The notes under the pieces: model-generated
Database searches by the model: none
What the model was told of the DNA's origin: nothing
The model's input: the letters and a program-made list of their open reading frames with translations, nothing else
NCBI RefSeq assembly: GCF_016925635.1
Contig: NZ_CP070490.1
Span: 2,300,001 to 2,364,000 of the forward strand
Length of the DNA: 64,000 nt
Source of the DNA: Lysinibacillus fusiformis
Lineage (GTDB): Bacteria > Bacillota > Bacilli > Bacillales_A > Planococcaceae
Direction: 5' to 3'
Translations under genes and position numbers: made by a program
Shown: positions 52,959-60,452 of the stretch, piece by piece
Layout of the letters: each line of letters begins with the position of its first letter
Numbering within the stretch: the first letter of the stretch is position 1

Positions 52959-53948
52959 ATGTTTTTAGCATTATTTGGCGCAGTGGAGCAAGGAATCATC
53001 TATGCAATTATGGCACTTGGTGTATATTTAACATTTCGGGTGTTAGATTTTCCGGATTTAACGGTTGATGGAAGCTTTGTAACAGGGGCGGCAACGGCAG
53101 CAACAATGGTTTTGCTTGGCTACCACCCAATCTTAGCGACTTTAGTGGCAATTGTTGCTGGATTTATTGCTGGATGTATGACAGGAATTCTTCACACGAA
53201 AGGAAAGATTAATCCACTATTATCAGGGATTTTAATGATGATTGCTTTATACTCGATTAATCTACGCATCATGGGGTTAACTGCAGAAAATACGATAGGT
53301 CGCCCGAATATTCCACTATTAAACTCTGAAACAATCTTTTCAAAGTTTCAAGCTTTTTGGAGCAATTTAGGGATCGATGCTGCTCTTAATAACCTATTAA
53401 AAGGCATGGGCTTTCAGCATGTACCAGGTACATGGAGTGTGCTGATTGTCGTATTAATCATCACGATTTTAATTAAGTTAATAGCAGACTGGTTCTTAAA
53501 GACAGAGGTCGGGCTAGCTATCCGAGCAACTGGTGATAATAAACGAATGATTCGCAGCTTCTCAGCAAATACAGATACACTTATCATTTTGGGGCTAGGA
53601 CTTTCCAATGCACTTGTCGCATTTTCTGGAGCTTTAATCGCACAATACTCGAAGTTTTCAGATGTAAGTATGGGGATTGGTATGATTGTGATCGGTCTTG
53701 CATCCGTTATTATTGGTGAGGCTATTTTTGGGACTAAAACCATTATTCGTACAACTTTTGCAGTCATTGCAGGAGCCATCATTTATCGTATTATATTAGC
53801 ATTAGCATTACGTGTAGATTTCCTTGATTCAGGAGACATGAAATTAATTACGGCTATCATCGTTATTTTGGCGCTGATTTTACCGCAAATTATCAATAAG
53901 AGTAAGGAACGTAAACGTAAAGCCAAGCGTGCTGCGGAACTTTCGTAA
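52959..53948 (+). CDS. ABC transporter permease (TrpY-like, branched-chain-type fold)
   Basis: A 329-residue membrane protein with about eight spans. GIIYAIMALGVYLTFRVLDFPDLTVDGSF and the EAA-like EVGLAIRATGDNKRMIRSF segment place it with the PF04392-associated permeases related to LivH. A Lys/Arg-rich C-terminal tail is cytosolic. It follows the binding protein and precedes the ATPase, giving a complete importer. Confidence 0.88.
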   Translation: MFLALFGAVEQGIIYAIMALGVYLTFRVLDFPDLTVDGSFVTGAATAATMVLLGYHPILATLVAIVAGFIAGCMTGILHTKGKINPLLSGILMMIALYSINLRIMGLTAENTIGRPNIPLLNSETIFSKFQAFWSNLGIDAALNNLLKGMGFQHVPGTWSVLIVVLIITILIKLIADWFLKTEVGLAIRATGDNKRMIRSFSANTDTLIILGLGLSNALVAFSGALIAQYSKFSDVSMGIGMIVIGLASVIIGEAIFGTKTIIRTTFAVIAGAIIYRIILALALRVDFLDSGDMKLITAIIVILALILPQIINKSKERKRKAKRAAELS

Positions 53949-53979
53949 GTAAAAACAGTAGAGAAGGGAGGAAAAGGCC

Positions 53980-54774
53980 TTGCTTAAATTACATGGTATT
54001 AATAAGGTATTTAATGAGGGAACACCAGATGAGAAAATTGCACTTGCAGAGATTAACCTACACTTAAAGCCTGGTGATTTTGTGACAATCATCGGTAGTA
54101 ATGGAGCAGGTAAATCAACGATGATGAATATGATTTCAGGTGCTTTAACACCTGATTTCGGGACAGTGTTAATTGATGGTAATAATGTGACAAGTTTGCC
54201 TGAATATAAACGCTCTCAATACATTGGTCGTGTCTTCCAGGACCCAATGGCGGGAACGGCACCTACGATGACAATTGAAGAAAATCTAGCTCTAGCATAC
54301 TCTCGCAATAAGCATAGAGGGTTACGTAATGGTGTGGATAAAAAGCGTCGTGAATTTTTTAAAGAATCATTAGAGATGCTTGGTTTAAATCTTGAGAATC
54401 GCCTTTCTGCAAAAGTAGGCTTACTTTCAGGTGGGGAACGTCAAGCTTTGTCGCTCTTAATGGCTACCTTCACAAAGCCATCTATTTTATTGCTGGATGA
54501 GCATACGGCTGCACTTGATCCATCACGTGCAGAATTAATTACTCGTATTACGAAGTACTTAGTGGAAAAAGATAATTTAACGACATTAATGGTAACGCAC
54601 AATATGCAGCAAGCATTAGATTTAGGCAATCGTCTTATTATGATGGATAAAGGCCAAATCATTTTAGAAGTTGGTGAAGATCGCAAACATGAATTAACAA
54701 TCCCTGATTTAATGGCTGAGTTTGAACGCATTCGTGGGGAAAAAATGAATTCAGACCGTGCTCTTTTAGGTTAA
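53980..54774 (+). CDS. ABC transporter ATP-binding protein (TrpZ-like)
   Basis: A 264-residue ATPase. Walker A GSNGAGKSTMMNM, signature LSGGERQALSLLMA and Walker B ILLLDEHTAALDPS (His in place of the usual Pro/Ala after the catalytic Glu, as is common in this subfamily). It starts at TTG with GGGAGG upstream. It is the last gene of the three-gene importer, followed by a terminator. Confidence 0.9.
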   Translation: MLKLHGINKVFNEGTPDEKIALAEINLHLKPGDFVTIIGSNGAGKSTMMNMISGALTPDFGTVLIDGNNVTSLPEYKRSQYIGRVFQDPMAGTAPTMTIEENLALAYSRNKHRGLRNGVDKKRREFFKESLEMLGLNLENRLSAKVGLLSGGERQALSLLMATFTKPSILLLDEHTAALDPSRAELITRITKYLVEKDNLTTLMVTHNMQQALDLGNRLIMMDKGQIILEVGEDRKHELTIPDLMAEFERIRGEKMNSDRALLG

Positions 54775-54779
54775 TGATG

Positions 54780-54811
54780 AAACGCTCATACACTAGTATG
54801 AGTGTTTTTTA
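54780..54811 (+). terminator. Terminator of the TrpXYZ-like operon
   Basis: AACGCTCATAC pairs with GTATGAGTGTT, followed by TTTT. Confidence 0.88.
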
Positions 54812-54847
54812 TTTAGGATAATAAGATGATCGATAAACTTTATTACA

Positions 54848-54886
54848 TAAAAAAGCCTCACTTGCAGAGAAGTGAGACTCTTTATG
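54848..54886 (-). terminator. Terminator of ilvA
   Basis: On the minus strand CTCACTT pairs with AAGTGAG, and GCTTTTTT follows. It lies immediately after the ilvA stop codon. Confidence 0.82.
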
Positions 54887-56149
54887 TTAAACGAGTAAAC
54901 CAAATAGTTGAATGTCGTTGTTTACTTCTTTGTACTTGAAGCCGAATTCATCCATTCGGGCAAGTAGTCCTTCGTATTCAGCACGATCACCTAGCTCAAT
55001 ACCGACGAGTGCAGGGCCACTTTCCTTATTGTTTTTCTTCGTGTATTCAAAGGTAGTAATGTCATCGTTTGGTCCAAGTACACTAGTGAGGAATTGACGT
55101 AATGCTCCTGCACGCTGAGGGAAGCTGACGATGAAATAGTAAAGTAAGCCTTCATGAATAAGTGACTTTTCTTTAATCTCCTGCATCCGTCCAATGTCAT
55201 TATTACCACCACTGATGATGACAACGACTGACTTACCTTTAATTTCTTCTTTATAAAAATCAAGAGCTGCCACTGATAATGCTCCAGCAGGCTCGGCAAT
55301 AATCGCATGTTTATTATATAAATCTAGAATGGTCGTACATACCTTGCCTTCAGGTACAAGAACAATATCATCTAAATAGCGACGACAAACATCATAAGTG
55401 TGGTGACCGACGCATTTTACAGCAGCACCATCAACGAATTTATCAATCCAATCAAGAGCAACTGTGCCACCTTCAGCAAAGGCAGCCTTCATACTACCAG
55501 CACCTGCAGGCTCCACACCAATAATTTTGCTAGAAGGAGAGAGGTTTTTAATGTAGGCAGACACGCCTGACATTAAGCCGCCACCACCAATACTACCGAA
55601 TACGTAGTCGATTGGCTCCTCCATATCATTCATAATTTCTACCGCTACCGTTCCTTGACCGGCAATGACATCGAGATCATCAAATGGATGAATGAAGATT
55701 TTACTATGCTCTTCACAATAGCTCAAGGCGCTTTCAGCAGAATCATCGAATGTATCTCCTGCCAAAATAATTTCCACATATTCACGTCCGAACATACGCA
55801 CTTGGTCTATTTTTTGCTTCGGCGTTGTTTGAGGCATAAAAATGCTTGCTTGAATTTTTAATTGGGCACAGGCATAAGCTACACCTTGTGCATGATTGCC
55901 TGCACTTGCACAGACAACCCCAGCATTGCGTGCTTCATCCTCGATTTTTTTAATTTTATAATAGGCACCACGAAGCTTGAATGAGCGTACATGCTGTAAA
56001 TCTTCGCGTTTAATATAAATATTAGCTCCGTATTTCTCGGATAAATAATCGTTTTTTTGTAGTGGTGTGTGCACAACTACATCTTTTAAAAAATGATGTG
56101 CAATCAGGACATTCTCCACTTGCACGGTTCTAGTATCAGCAACTTCCAT
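54887..56149 (-). CDS. ilvA: Threonine deaminase (threonine ammonia-lyase)
   Basis: PLP enzyme converting threonine to 2-oxobutyrate, first step of isoleucine synthesis. It has 420 residues. The PLP lysine is in VRSFKLRGAYYKI, and the glycine loop is SIGGGGLMSGV. The C-terminal roughly 80 residues form one ACT-like domain (PQRAGALRQFLTSVL, VGIELGD), as in the shorter Bacillus-type biosynthetic enzyme. ATG 56149 is nine bases after GGAGG; ATG 56158 abuts that site. No ilv operon genes or T-box are adjacent. Confidence 0.92.
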   Translation of the reverse strand: MEVADTRTVQVENVLIAHHFLKDVVVHTPLQKNDYLSEKYGANIYIKREDLQHVRSFKLRGAYYKIKKIEDEARNAGVVCASAGNHAQGVAYACAQLKIQASIFMPQTTPKQKIDQVRMFGREYVEIILAGDTFDDSAESALSYCEEHSKIFIHPFDDLDVIAGQGTVAVEIMNDMEEPIDYVFGSIGGGGLMSGVSAYIKNLSPSSKIIGVEPAGAGSMKAAFAEGGTVALDWIDKFVDGAAVKCVGHHTYDVCRRYLDDIVLVPEGKVCTTILDLYNKHAIIAEPAGALSVAALDFYKEEIKGKSVVVIISGGNNDIGRMQEIKEKSLIHEGLLYYFIVSFPQRAGALRQFLTSVLGPNDDITTFEYTKKNNKESGPALVGIELGDRAEYEGLLARMDEFGFKYKEVNNDIQLFGLLV

Positions 56150-56449
56150 AGTATTCATCCTCCGTTATACGTTTAAAACATTTATCTATGATAGCACACT
56201 TTATTTGCTTTTTGGGAGTAATTTTTAGTAAATTCTAAATTTTCCGTGTCTATTTGAAGATGTAAGCGTTTTATCTTGATATAGCCTATTTTTTTGTAAA
56301 AAAAGCGATGTGTCAGACCTCGAAATAGTACATTTTAAGTGGAGAAAATCATTTAAACTCTGTTGAATCAAATCCCAAAAATACAACTCTCATAACAATA
56401 ATGGCCAAGCATATACTAGATTAGCTTAGGACAAGTAGGAGGGTAAGTA
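56150..56449. other. Divergent promoter region between ilvA and the TerC-type gene
   Basis: A 300-base AT-rich spacer. I looked for a yybP-ykoY manganese riboswitch, common upstream of TerC-family genes, and did not find its conserved blocks. No convincing promoter was placed. Confidence 0.4.
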
Positions 56450-57193
56450 GTGGACATCATTCAAGGGATTTTATCTACATATTGGAAATTTTTCGATTGG
56501 GCGATGTGGCAAGAAGTATTAATGGACCCTGTATCCTGGGGACTAATATCCTCATTAATTATTATAGAAGGATTGCTGTCGGCAGATAATGCACTGGTAT
56601 TAGCGGTACTAGTGAAACATTTACCAGATAAACAACGAAAAAGGGCATTAATGTACGGTATGCTAGGTGCCTATTTTTTTAGATTTTTATTTATTGGCAT
56701 AGGTGTTTATCTTGTAGAATTTTGGTTTATTAAAGTATTAGGTGCTTTATATTTGGGGTGGCTCTGTGTGGCTCATTTCCTTCAAATAGGGAATGAGGAT
56801 AGTGTGAAGGAGGTAAAAAGGTCGGGATGGATGGTGCGTCTTTTTGGCACCTTTTGGGCAACGGTCATTTCTGTTGAGCTCATGGATATTGCCTTTTCAA
56901 TTGACTCCATCTTCGCTGCCTTTGCGGTATCAGATCAAGTATGGGTGCTTTTAATTGGAGGGATGCTAGGGATATTAATGATGAGGACGATTGCAGGTGT
57001 TTTTTTAATCATCATTGAAAAAATTCCTGAGCTTGAAGCAACGGCCTTCATTATTATAGGTGTCATCGGCTTGAAAATGTTAGTGAGTGTTTTCAATATT
57101 CATATTCCACATTATTTATTTTTCTTATTCTTAGTGATTGCTTTTTCCATCACAATCATTGTGCACATGATGAAGAAAGTAAGAGCTGCCTAA
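56450..57193 (+). CDS. TerC family integral membrane protein
   Basis: A 247-residue protein with about seven spans. The family motif IEGLLSADNALVLAVLVKHLP (E40, D46, N47) and the second acidic motif VELMDIAFSIDSIFAAFAV are intact. B. subtilis relatives YceF and YkoY are linked to manganese efflux/metalation of exported proteins, while the name comes from tellurite resistance. It starts at GTG after GGAGGG and is monocistronic, ending just before a terminator. Confidence 0.87.
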   Translation: MDIIQGILSTYWKFFDWAMWQEVLMDPVSWGLISSLIIIEGLLSADNALVLAVLVKHLPDKQRKRALMYGMLGAYFFRFLFIGIGVYLVEFWFIKVLGALYLGWLCVAHFLQIGNEDSVKEVKRSGWMVRLFGTFWATVISVELMDIAFSIDSIFAAFAVSDQVWVLLIGGMLGILMMRTIAGVFLIIIEKIPELEATAFIIIGVIGLKMLVSVFNIHIPHYLFFLFLVIAFSITIIVHMMKKVRAA

Positions 57194-57195
57194 TT

Positions 57196-57232
57196 AAAAA
57201 GTACTGTTCTCCAAAAATGAGAACAGTACTTT
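57196..57232. terminator. Terminator hairpin, copy A
   Basis: AAAAGTACTGTTCTC and GAGAACAGTACTTTT form a perfect 15-base-pair stem with a seven-base loop, directly after the TerC-type gene. It works on both strands. A copy differing at only two of 37 bases, both in the loop, lies at 57729-57765. Confidence 0.9.
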
Positions 57233-57272
57233 TCTTAGTGTTGAAAAACAAAACAGTCAATTGAAAGGTAGA

Positions 57273-57428
57273 AATGGATTTCCGTTGCAGGCTACTTGCT
57301 TTCCTGTGGGCGAGCGCCGAATCGCTTCCTCCGCTACCGCTCCGGGTAGGGGCTCGCCTGTCTCGCTTTCCCATAGGAGTCAAGTAGCCTTTCACACCAA
57401 ACCATAAAAATGTTTCTTTTTAGCAACG
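57273..57428. repeat. GC-rich hairpin repeat, second family
   Basis: GGCTACTTG (57290-57298) and CAAGTAGCC (57381-57389) bound a GC-rich core containing GGGCGAGCGCC and GGGGCTCGCC. The leading GATTTCCGTT is shared with the other repeat family in this window, so the two are probably related modules. It is noncoding. Confidence 0.75.
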
Positions 57429-57722
57429 GTTTTCAAATAAAGTGAAGGTGTTCACTACTCTTTATGAAGAGGTGTTGTCACTACATTGAAAATAAGAGCC
57501 TATCTAATTATACAAATCATGGGCTATTTTGATCGCTACTGCTAGTATGAAAGATAAGAAAAAGACACTTTTGCACATGGTTGATTGGAGTGGAGCCAGC
57601 GTCACTCCCAGGGGGTTAAGCGGTTCATCAAACGCCCCCTGGAAAGGACGCTGGCGGAACGGAAATCAACCTCTCACCTTGCAAAGTTGCTTTTTCTGCC
57701 GTTGACATCATCTTTTTTCAAC
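57428..57722 (-). repeat. Composite intergenic repeat, copy 2 (inverted relative to copy 1)
   Basis: Reverse complement of the block at 22526-22886. The GC-rich core 57579-57671 is bounded by GGTTGATT and AATCAACC, with an inner GCCAGCGTC/GACGCTGGC pairing. The AT-rich part shares the ACATTGAAAATAAGAGCCTAT segment. It is about 65 bases shorter than copy 1 because the middle of the core is reduced to a CCCAGGGGG/CCCCCTGG arm. Confidence 0.85.
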
Positions 57723-57728
57723 AGCATG

Positions 57729-57765
57729 AAAAGTACTGTTCTCTAAAAACGAGAACAGTACTTTT
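57729..57765. terminator. Terminator hairpin, copy B
   Basis: The same 15-base-pair stem as copy A at 57196-57232. On the minus strand it follows the bshB2 stop codon at 57767 by one base and so ends that gene; the plus strand continues with a T run. Confidence 0.9.
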
Positions 57766-57766
57766 T

Positions 57767-58456
57767 TTATTTTACATATTTATCTGGGTCAACAATATAG
57801 AATTTTTCAACATTTAGCCAGCTCTCGCTCATTGGTTCGCCATCATCAATACGTTTTTCCGTCTCCTGCATCATCCAACCAGTCTGAGATGCATGAGCTT
57901 GTAATGCTTTTAATTTGTCCATTCGCATTTCACGAATATCGTAAACAACATGTGGTTCGCCATTTTTTTCAATCGTATCATTGGCAAAGGCACAGCCGAA
58001 TACTTGTGGACGAGCAGCCTTTGGCATACGACGTACAGCTTCAACTACAGCACGTGCTGTTGCTTCATGGTCTGGGTGGACAGCAAAGCCAGGCAAGAAT
58101 GTGAAAATTAAAGAAGGCATTAGTTCTTCGATTAATCCTTCCACTAGCTTTACCATTTTCTCATCATCTTCAAATTCAATTGTTTTATCGCGTAAACCGA
58201 GCATACGTAAATCTTGAATACCCATTGCCTCTGCTGCTGCAACCAATTCCTTGCGGCGGATTTCAGGTAAGGACTCGCGCGTTGCAAAGGGTGGATTACC
58301 TAAATTACGTCCCATTTCGCCTAATGTTAAACAGGCATATGTAACAGGTGTATTCATTTTCTTTGTATAGTGGGCGATGGTCCCAGCAACTGAAAAAGCC
58401 TCGTCATCTGGGTGAGGGTACACAATTAAAATATGACGTTGTGGTTGTAAATTCAA
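57767..58456 (-). CDS. bshB2: Bacillithiol biosynthesis deacetylase BshB2
   Basis: Zinc-dependent LmbE-type deacetylase that removes acetate from GlcNAc-malate in bacillithiol synthesis. It has 229 residues. Zinc motif YPHPDDEAF and the later FAVHPDHEATARAV are intact. The start is TTG 58456, eight bases after AAGGGGG; the frame extends upstream into yojF without a better start. It is coupled to yojF, the pairing seen in B. subtilis (yojF-yojG), which supports BshB2 over a generic LmbE protein. Confidence 0.88.
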   Translation of the reverse strand: MNLQPQRHILIVYPHPDDEAFSVAGTIAHYTKKMNTPVTYACLTLGEMGRNLGNPPFATRESLPEIRRKELVAAAEAMGIQDLRMLGLRDKTIEFEDDEKMVKLVEGLIEELMPSLIFTFLPGFAVHPDHEATARAVVEAVRRMPKAARPQVFGCAFANDTIEKNGEPHVVYDIREMRMDKLKALQAHASQTGWMMQETEKRIDDGEPMSESWLNVEKFYIVDPDKYVK

Positions 58457-58469
58457 ATAGTCGTCCCCC

Positions 58470-58820
58470 TTAGTAGGTAAATGGCGTTTCACTAATTTCA
58501 AGTGCAATCGCCAATTTTCCAGAGTAGTCTAGTCCAGCCATTAATAAACGGCCTAAATCATCTAATTCAAAATGTGTAATGCCTTGTGCATAAACCCAGC
58601 CATGAGGTAATTTTAAACCCACACGATGAGGTGCATTGTCTACAACCTTAGCAAGCTCATAATTAATTTTAGCATTGCGAATAAAAGCACCAGCATTAAA
58701 AAACTGTTCATCATAGTGTGCTGCATAAGATCCGTTTGTCGTCTCAAGATGAATATAAACGTCTTTGTTGGCGAAAGAATTCAGCAATTTTTGCAACGTC
58801 TCTACTTGTACTTCTTGCAT
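58470..58820 (-). CDS. yojF: YojF family protein (DUF1806)
   Basis: A 116-residue soluble protein starting MQEVQVETLQKLLNSF and containing AHYDEQFFNAGAFIRNAK and LPHGWVYAQGITHFELDD. It matches the YojF family in length and pattern. The function is unknown, but it is regularly encoded directly upstream of BshB2. ATG 58820 has GGAGTG six bases upstream; the longer reading frame to 58982 has no matching start. Confidence 0.85.
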   Translation of the reverse strand: MQEVQVETLQKLLNSFANKDVYIHLETTNGSYAAHYDEQFFNAGAFIRNAKINYELAKVVDNAPHRVGLKLPHGWVYAQGITHFELDDLGRLLMAGLDYSGKLAIALEISETPFTY

Positions 58821-59311
58821 CTTAACACTCCTCTCGATCATTTCTCCTTTAAGTATAGTAAAAAAAATTCGCAAAGGGAAATTGATTGCTTTGATATGAA
58901 AAATTGATGATTTGTATTTGTATACCTTAGCTCTATTGGGTCTAGATTTTTTTGAGATTGCGAAAATCGATCCTAGCATCAAGGGAAATAAATCATCATC
59001 TCTAAATCTATGACACGTTCTTAAGCAATATTCTTGAAAAAATTATTGTAATGTATCAGTATAGGGAGTGTGAAAATAAATATGTACAAAATGTGTCGTT
59101 TCGTATTGTATCCGTTTTCACATCTGAAAAGATATTGCAACCATGACTTCTTCCTAATTCGTGTGTGTAGACAGCTCCACCTGTTGAAGGAAGTAATATT
59201 TCAGAAATAACGACTTCTATCTTGGTACAATAGATGACGTTCCTTGAACAGGCTATGTATGGTAGTTGTGAATAAGGGAAGAAAAATGAAGCTCATTATC
59301 ATAGTATAATA
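58821..59311 (+). other. Gene-free region upstream of yojF, possible RNA-coding
   Basis: About 490 bases without a credible ORF. The left part must hold the yojF promoter on the minus strand. The right part (about 59040-59311) lies between a weak plus-strand TTGAAA/TATCAG-type promoter and a strong terminator with a seven-T plus-strand tail. An unannotated plus-strand RNA is possible, but I recognise no known family. Confidence 0.25.
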
Positions 59312-59356
59312 AAAAATCGCGACTCTCATTTATGACGGAGAGTCGCGGTTTTTTTA
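59312..59356. terminator. Bidirectional terminator
   Basis: CGCGACTCTC pairs with GAGAGTCGCG. The plus strand ends in seven T and the minus strand in six. It ends the small membrane protein gene on the minus strand. Confidence 0.9.
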
Positions 59357-59384
59357 TTGAACATTCGTGTAGGCTATGTATTTG

Positions 59385-59666
59385 TTAGTATCGATTAAGC
59401 TTTCGTTCTATTGTATCTAAACGATTATTAACATTTTGTAATTGTTTAAACATTTGCTTCATATAAAGATTTTGATCTTGCGTTTCAGTTGTTTTGGCTT
59501 GTGCCAATTCTTCCTCCTCCTGAAGAGCTAATATTGTGGCAAGGGTGGATAATGAGTAACCAAGTGTTAATATGATGGAAGCAATTACTTCAACTTTTGA
59601 AGAGGTGATTTCCCCAGCTAGTAAACCTGATTCTTCCGTTAAATCCTCTACTTTGTTTTTTTTCAT
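59385..59666 (-). CDS. Small single-span membrane protein of unknown function
   Basis: A 93-residue protein. Acidic N terminus, one hydrophobic segment at about residues 22-46 (EVIASIILTLGYSLSTLATILAL), then a charged region and a C-terminal coiled-coil-like stretch MFKQLQNVNNRLDTIERKLN. I do not recognise the family. ATG 59666 follows GGAGGGG; an upstream in-frame ATG at 59708 precedes that site. Confidence 0.65.
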   Translation of the reverse strand: MKKNKVEDLTEESGLLAGEITSSKVEVIASIILTLGYSLSTLATILALQEEEELAQAKTTETQDQNLYMKQMFKQLQNVNNRLDTIERKLNRY

Positions 59667-59861
59667 CTTTTCCCCTCCCATACAGCTAATATATGGGATA
59701 TGAAGCATTAACGTATCTTGTCCTATTTTTATCTTTATCTAATAAATACTAATCGTTAACGGATTGTTTAATATTTGTAATTTTCTAATAATTAAATTGA
59801 TTTTTCCATTTAAATATAGCATTATAGTAGGAATAAACAGACGCTTAGAGGGGGAATTAAT

Positions 59862-60410
59862 GTGAATAAGGACTTTAAATATTGTAAGGAATCAAGAGTG
59901 ATGCGTACAAGTCGTGTGTTTCCAAATGATGTGAATAATCATAATACATTATTTGGTGGGCGACTGATGAGCGATATTGATCAAGTTGCTTCCATTTCAG
60001 CAGCAAAGCATAGCAGGAAAGATTGTGTCACAGCTTCAACTGATTCTGTAGATTTCCTACATCCCATTCGCCCCACAGATTCGGTTTATTTCGAATCCTA
60101 TGTAACATGGACGGGAAGATCTTCTATGGAGGTTTTTGTCAAAGTTATTTCTGAAAACTTGAAAACAGGAGAGAGAAAGGTGGCAGCGACTGCATTATTA
60201 ACATTTGTAGCATTGGATGAAAATAATAAACCCGCGTTGGTTCCACGAGTAATTCCTGAAACAGTAGAAGAGACAAAATTGCATGAAACAGCTTCAGAGC
60301 GAGCGAAGGCACGTGCTGAACGTAAAAAGGAAAGTAAAGCATTAGCGCAATTTATATCAATGAATGATCCATGGGATTATCGGCTAGAAATGGTGGGAAA
60401 TTATATGTAA
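59862..60410 (+). CDS. Acyl-CoA thioesterase, hotdog fold (YkhA-like)
   Basis: Hydrolyses acyl-CoA to free acid and CoA. It has 182 residues. The hotdog core VFPNDVNNHNTLFGGRLMSDIDQVASISA contains the catalytic Asn/Asp region of the YkhA/BFIT group, followed by DFLHPIRPTDSV. The charged C-terminal extension (RAKARAERKKESKAL) is common in Bacillales members. It starts at GTG with AGGGGG upstream and is monocistronic. Confidence 0.87.
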   Translation: MNKDFKYCKESRVMRTSRVFPNDVNNHNTLFGGRLMSDIDQVASISAAKHSRKDCVTASTDSVDFLHPIRPTDSVYFESYVTWTGRSSMEVFVKVISENLKTGERKVAATALLTFVALDENNKPALVPRVIPETVEETKLHETASERAKARAERKKESKALAQFISMNDPWDYRLEMVGNYM

Positions 60411-60447
60411 AAAGAGGGGTGTCTCAAATGACTTTGAGACATCCCTT
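60411..60447 (-). terminator. Terminator of pdxK
   Basis: GGGATGTCTCAAA pairs with TTTGAGACACCCC on the minus strand and is followed by CTCTTTTT. It probably also slows transcription from the convergent thioesterase gene. Confidence 0.8.
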
Positions 60448-60452
60448 CATGC

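Noticed and set aside
56200..56449. yybP-ykoY manganese riboswitch upstream of the TerC-type gene
   Set aside because: Expected from the family, but the conserved loop blocks are not in the leader.
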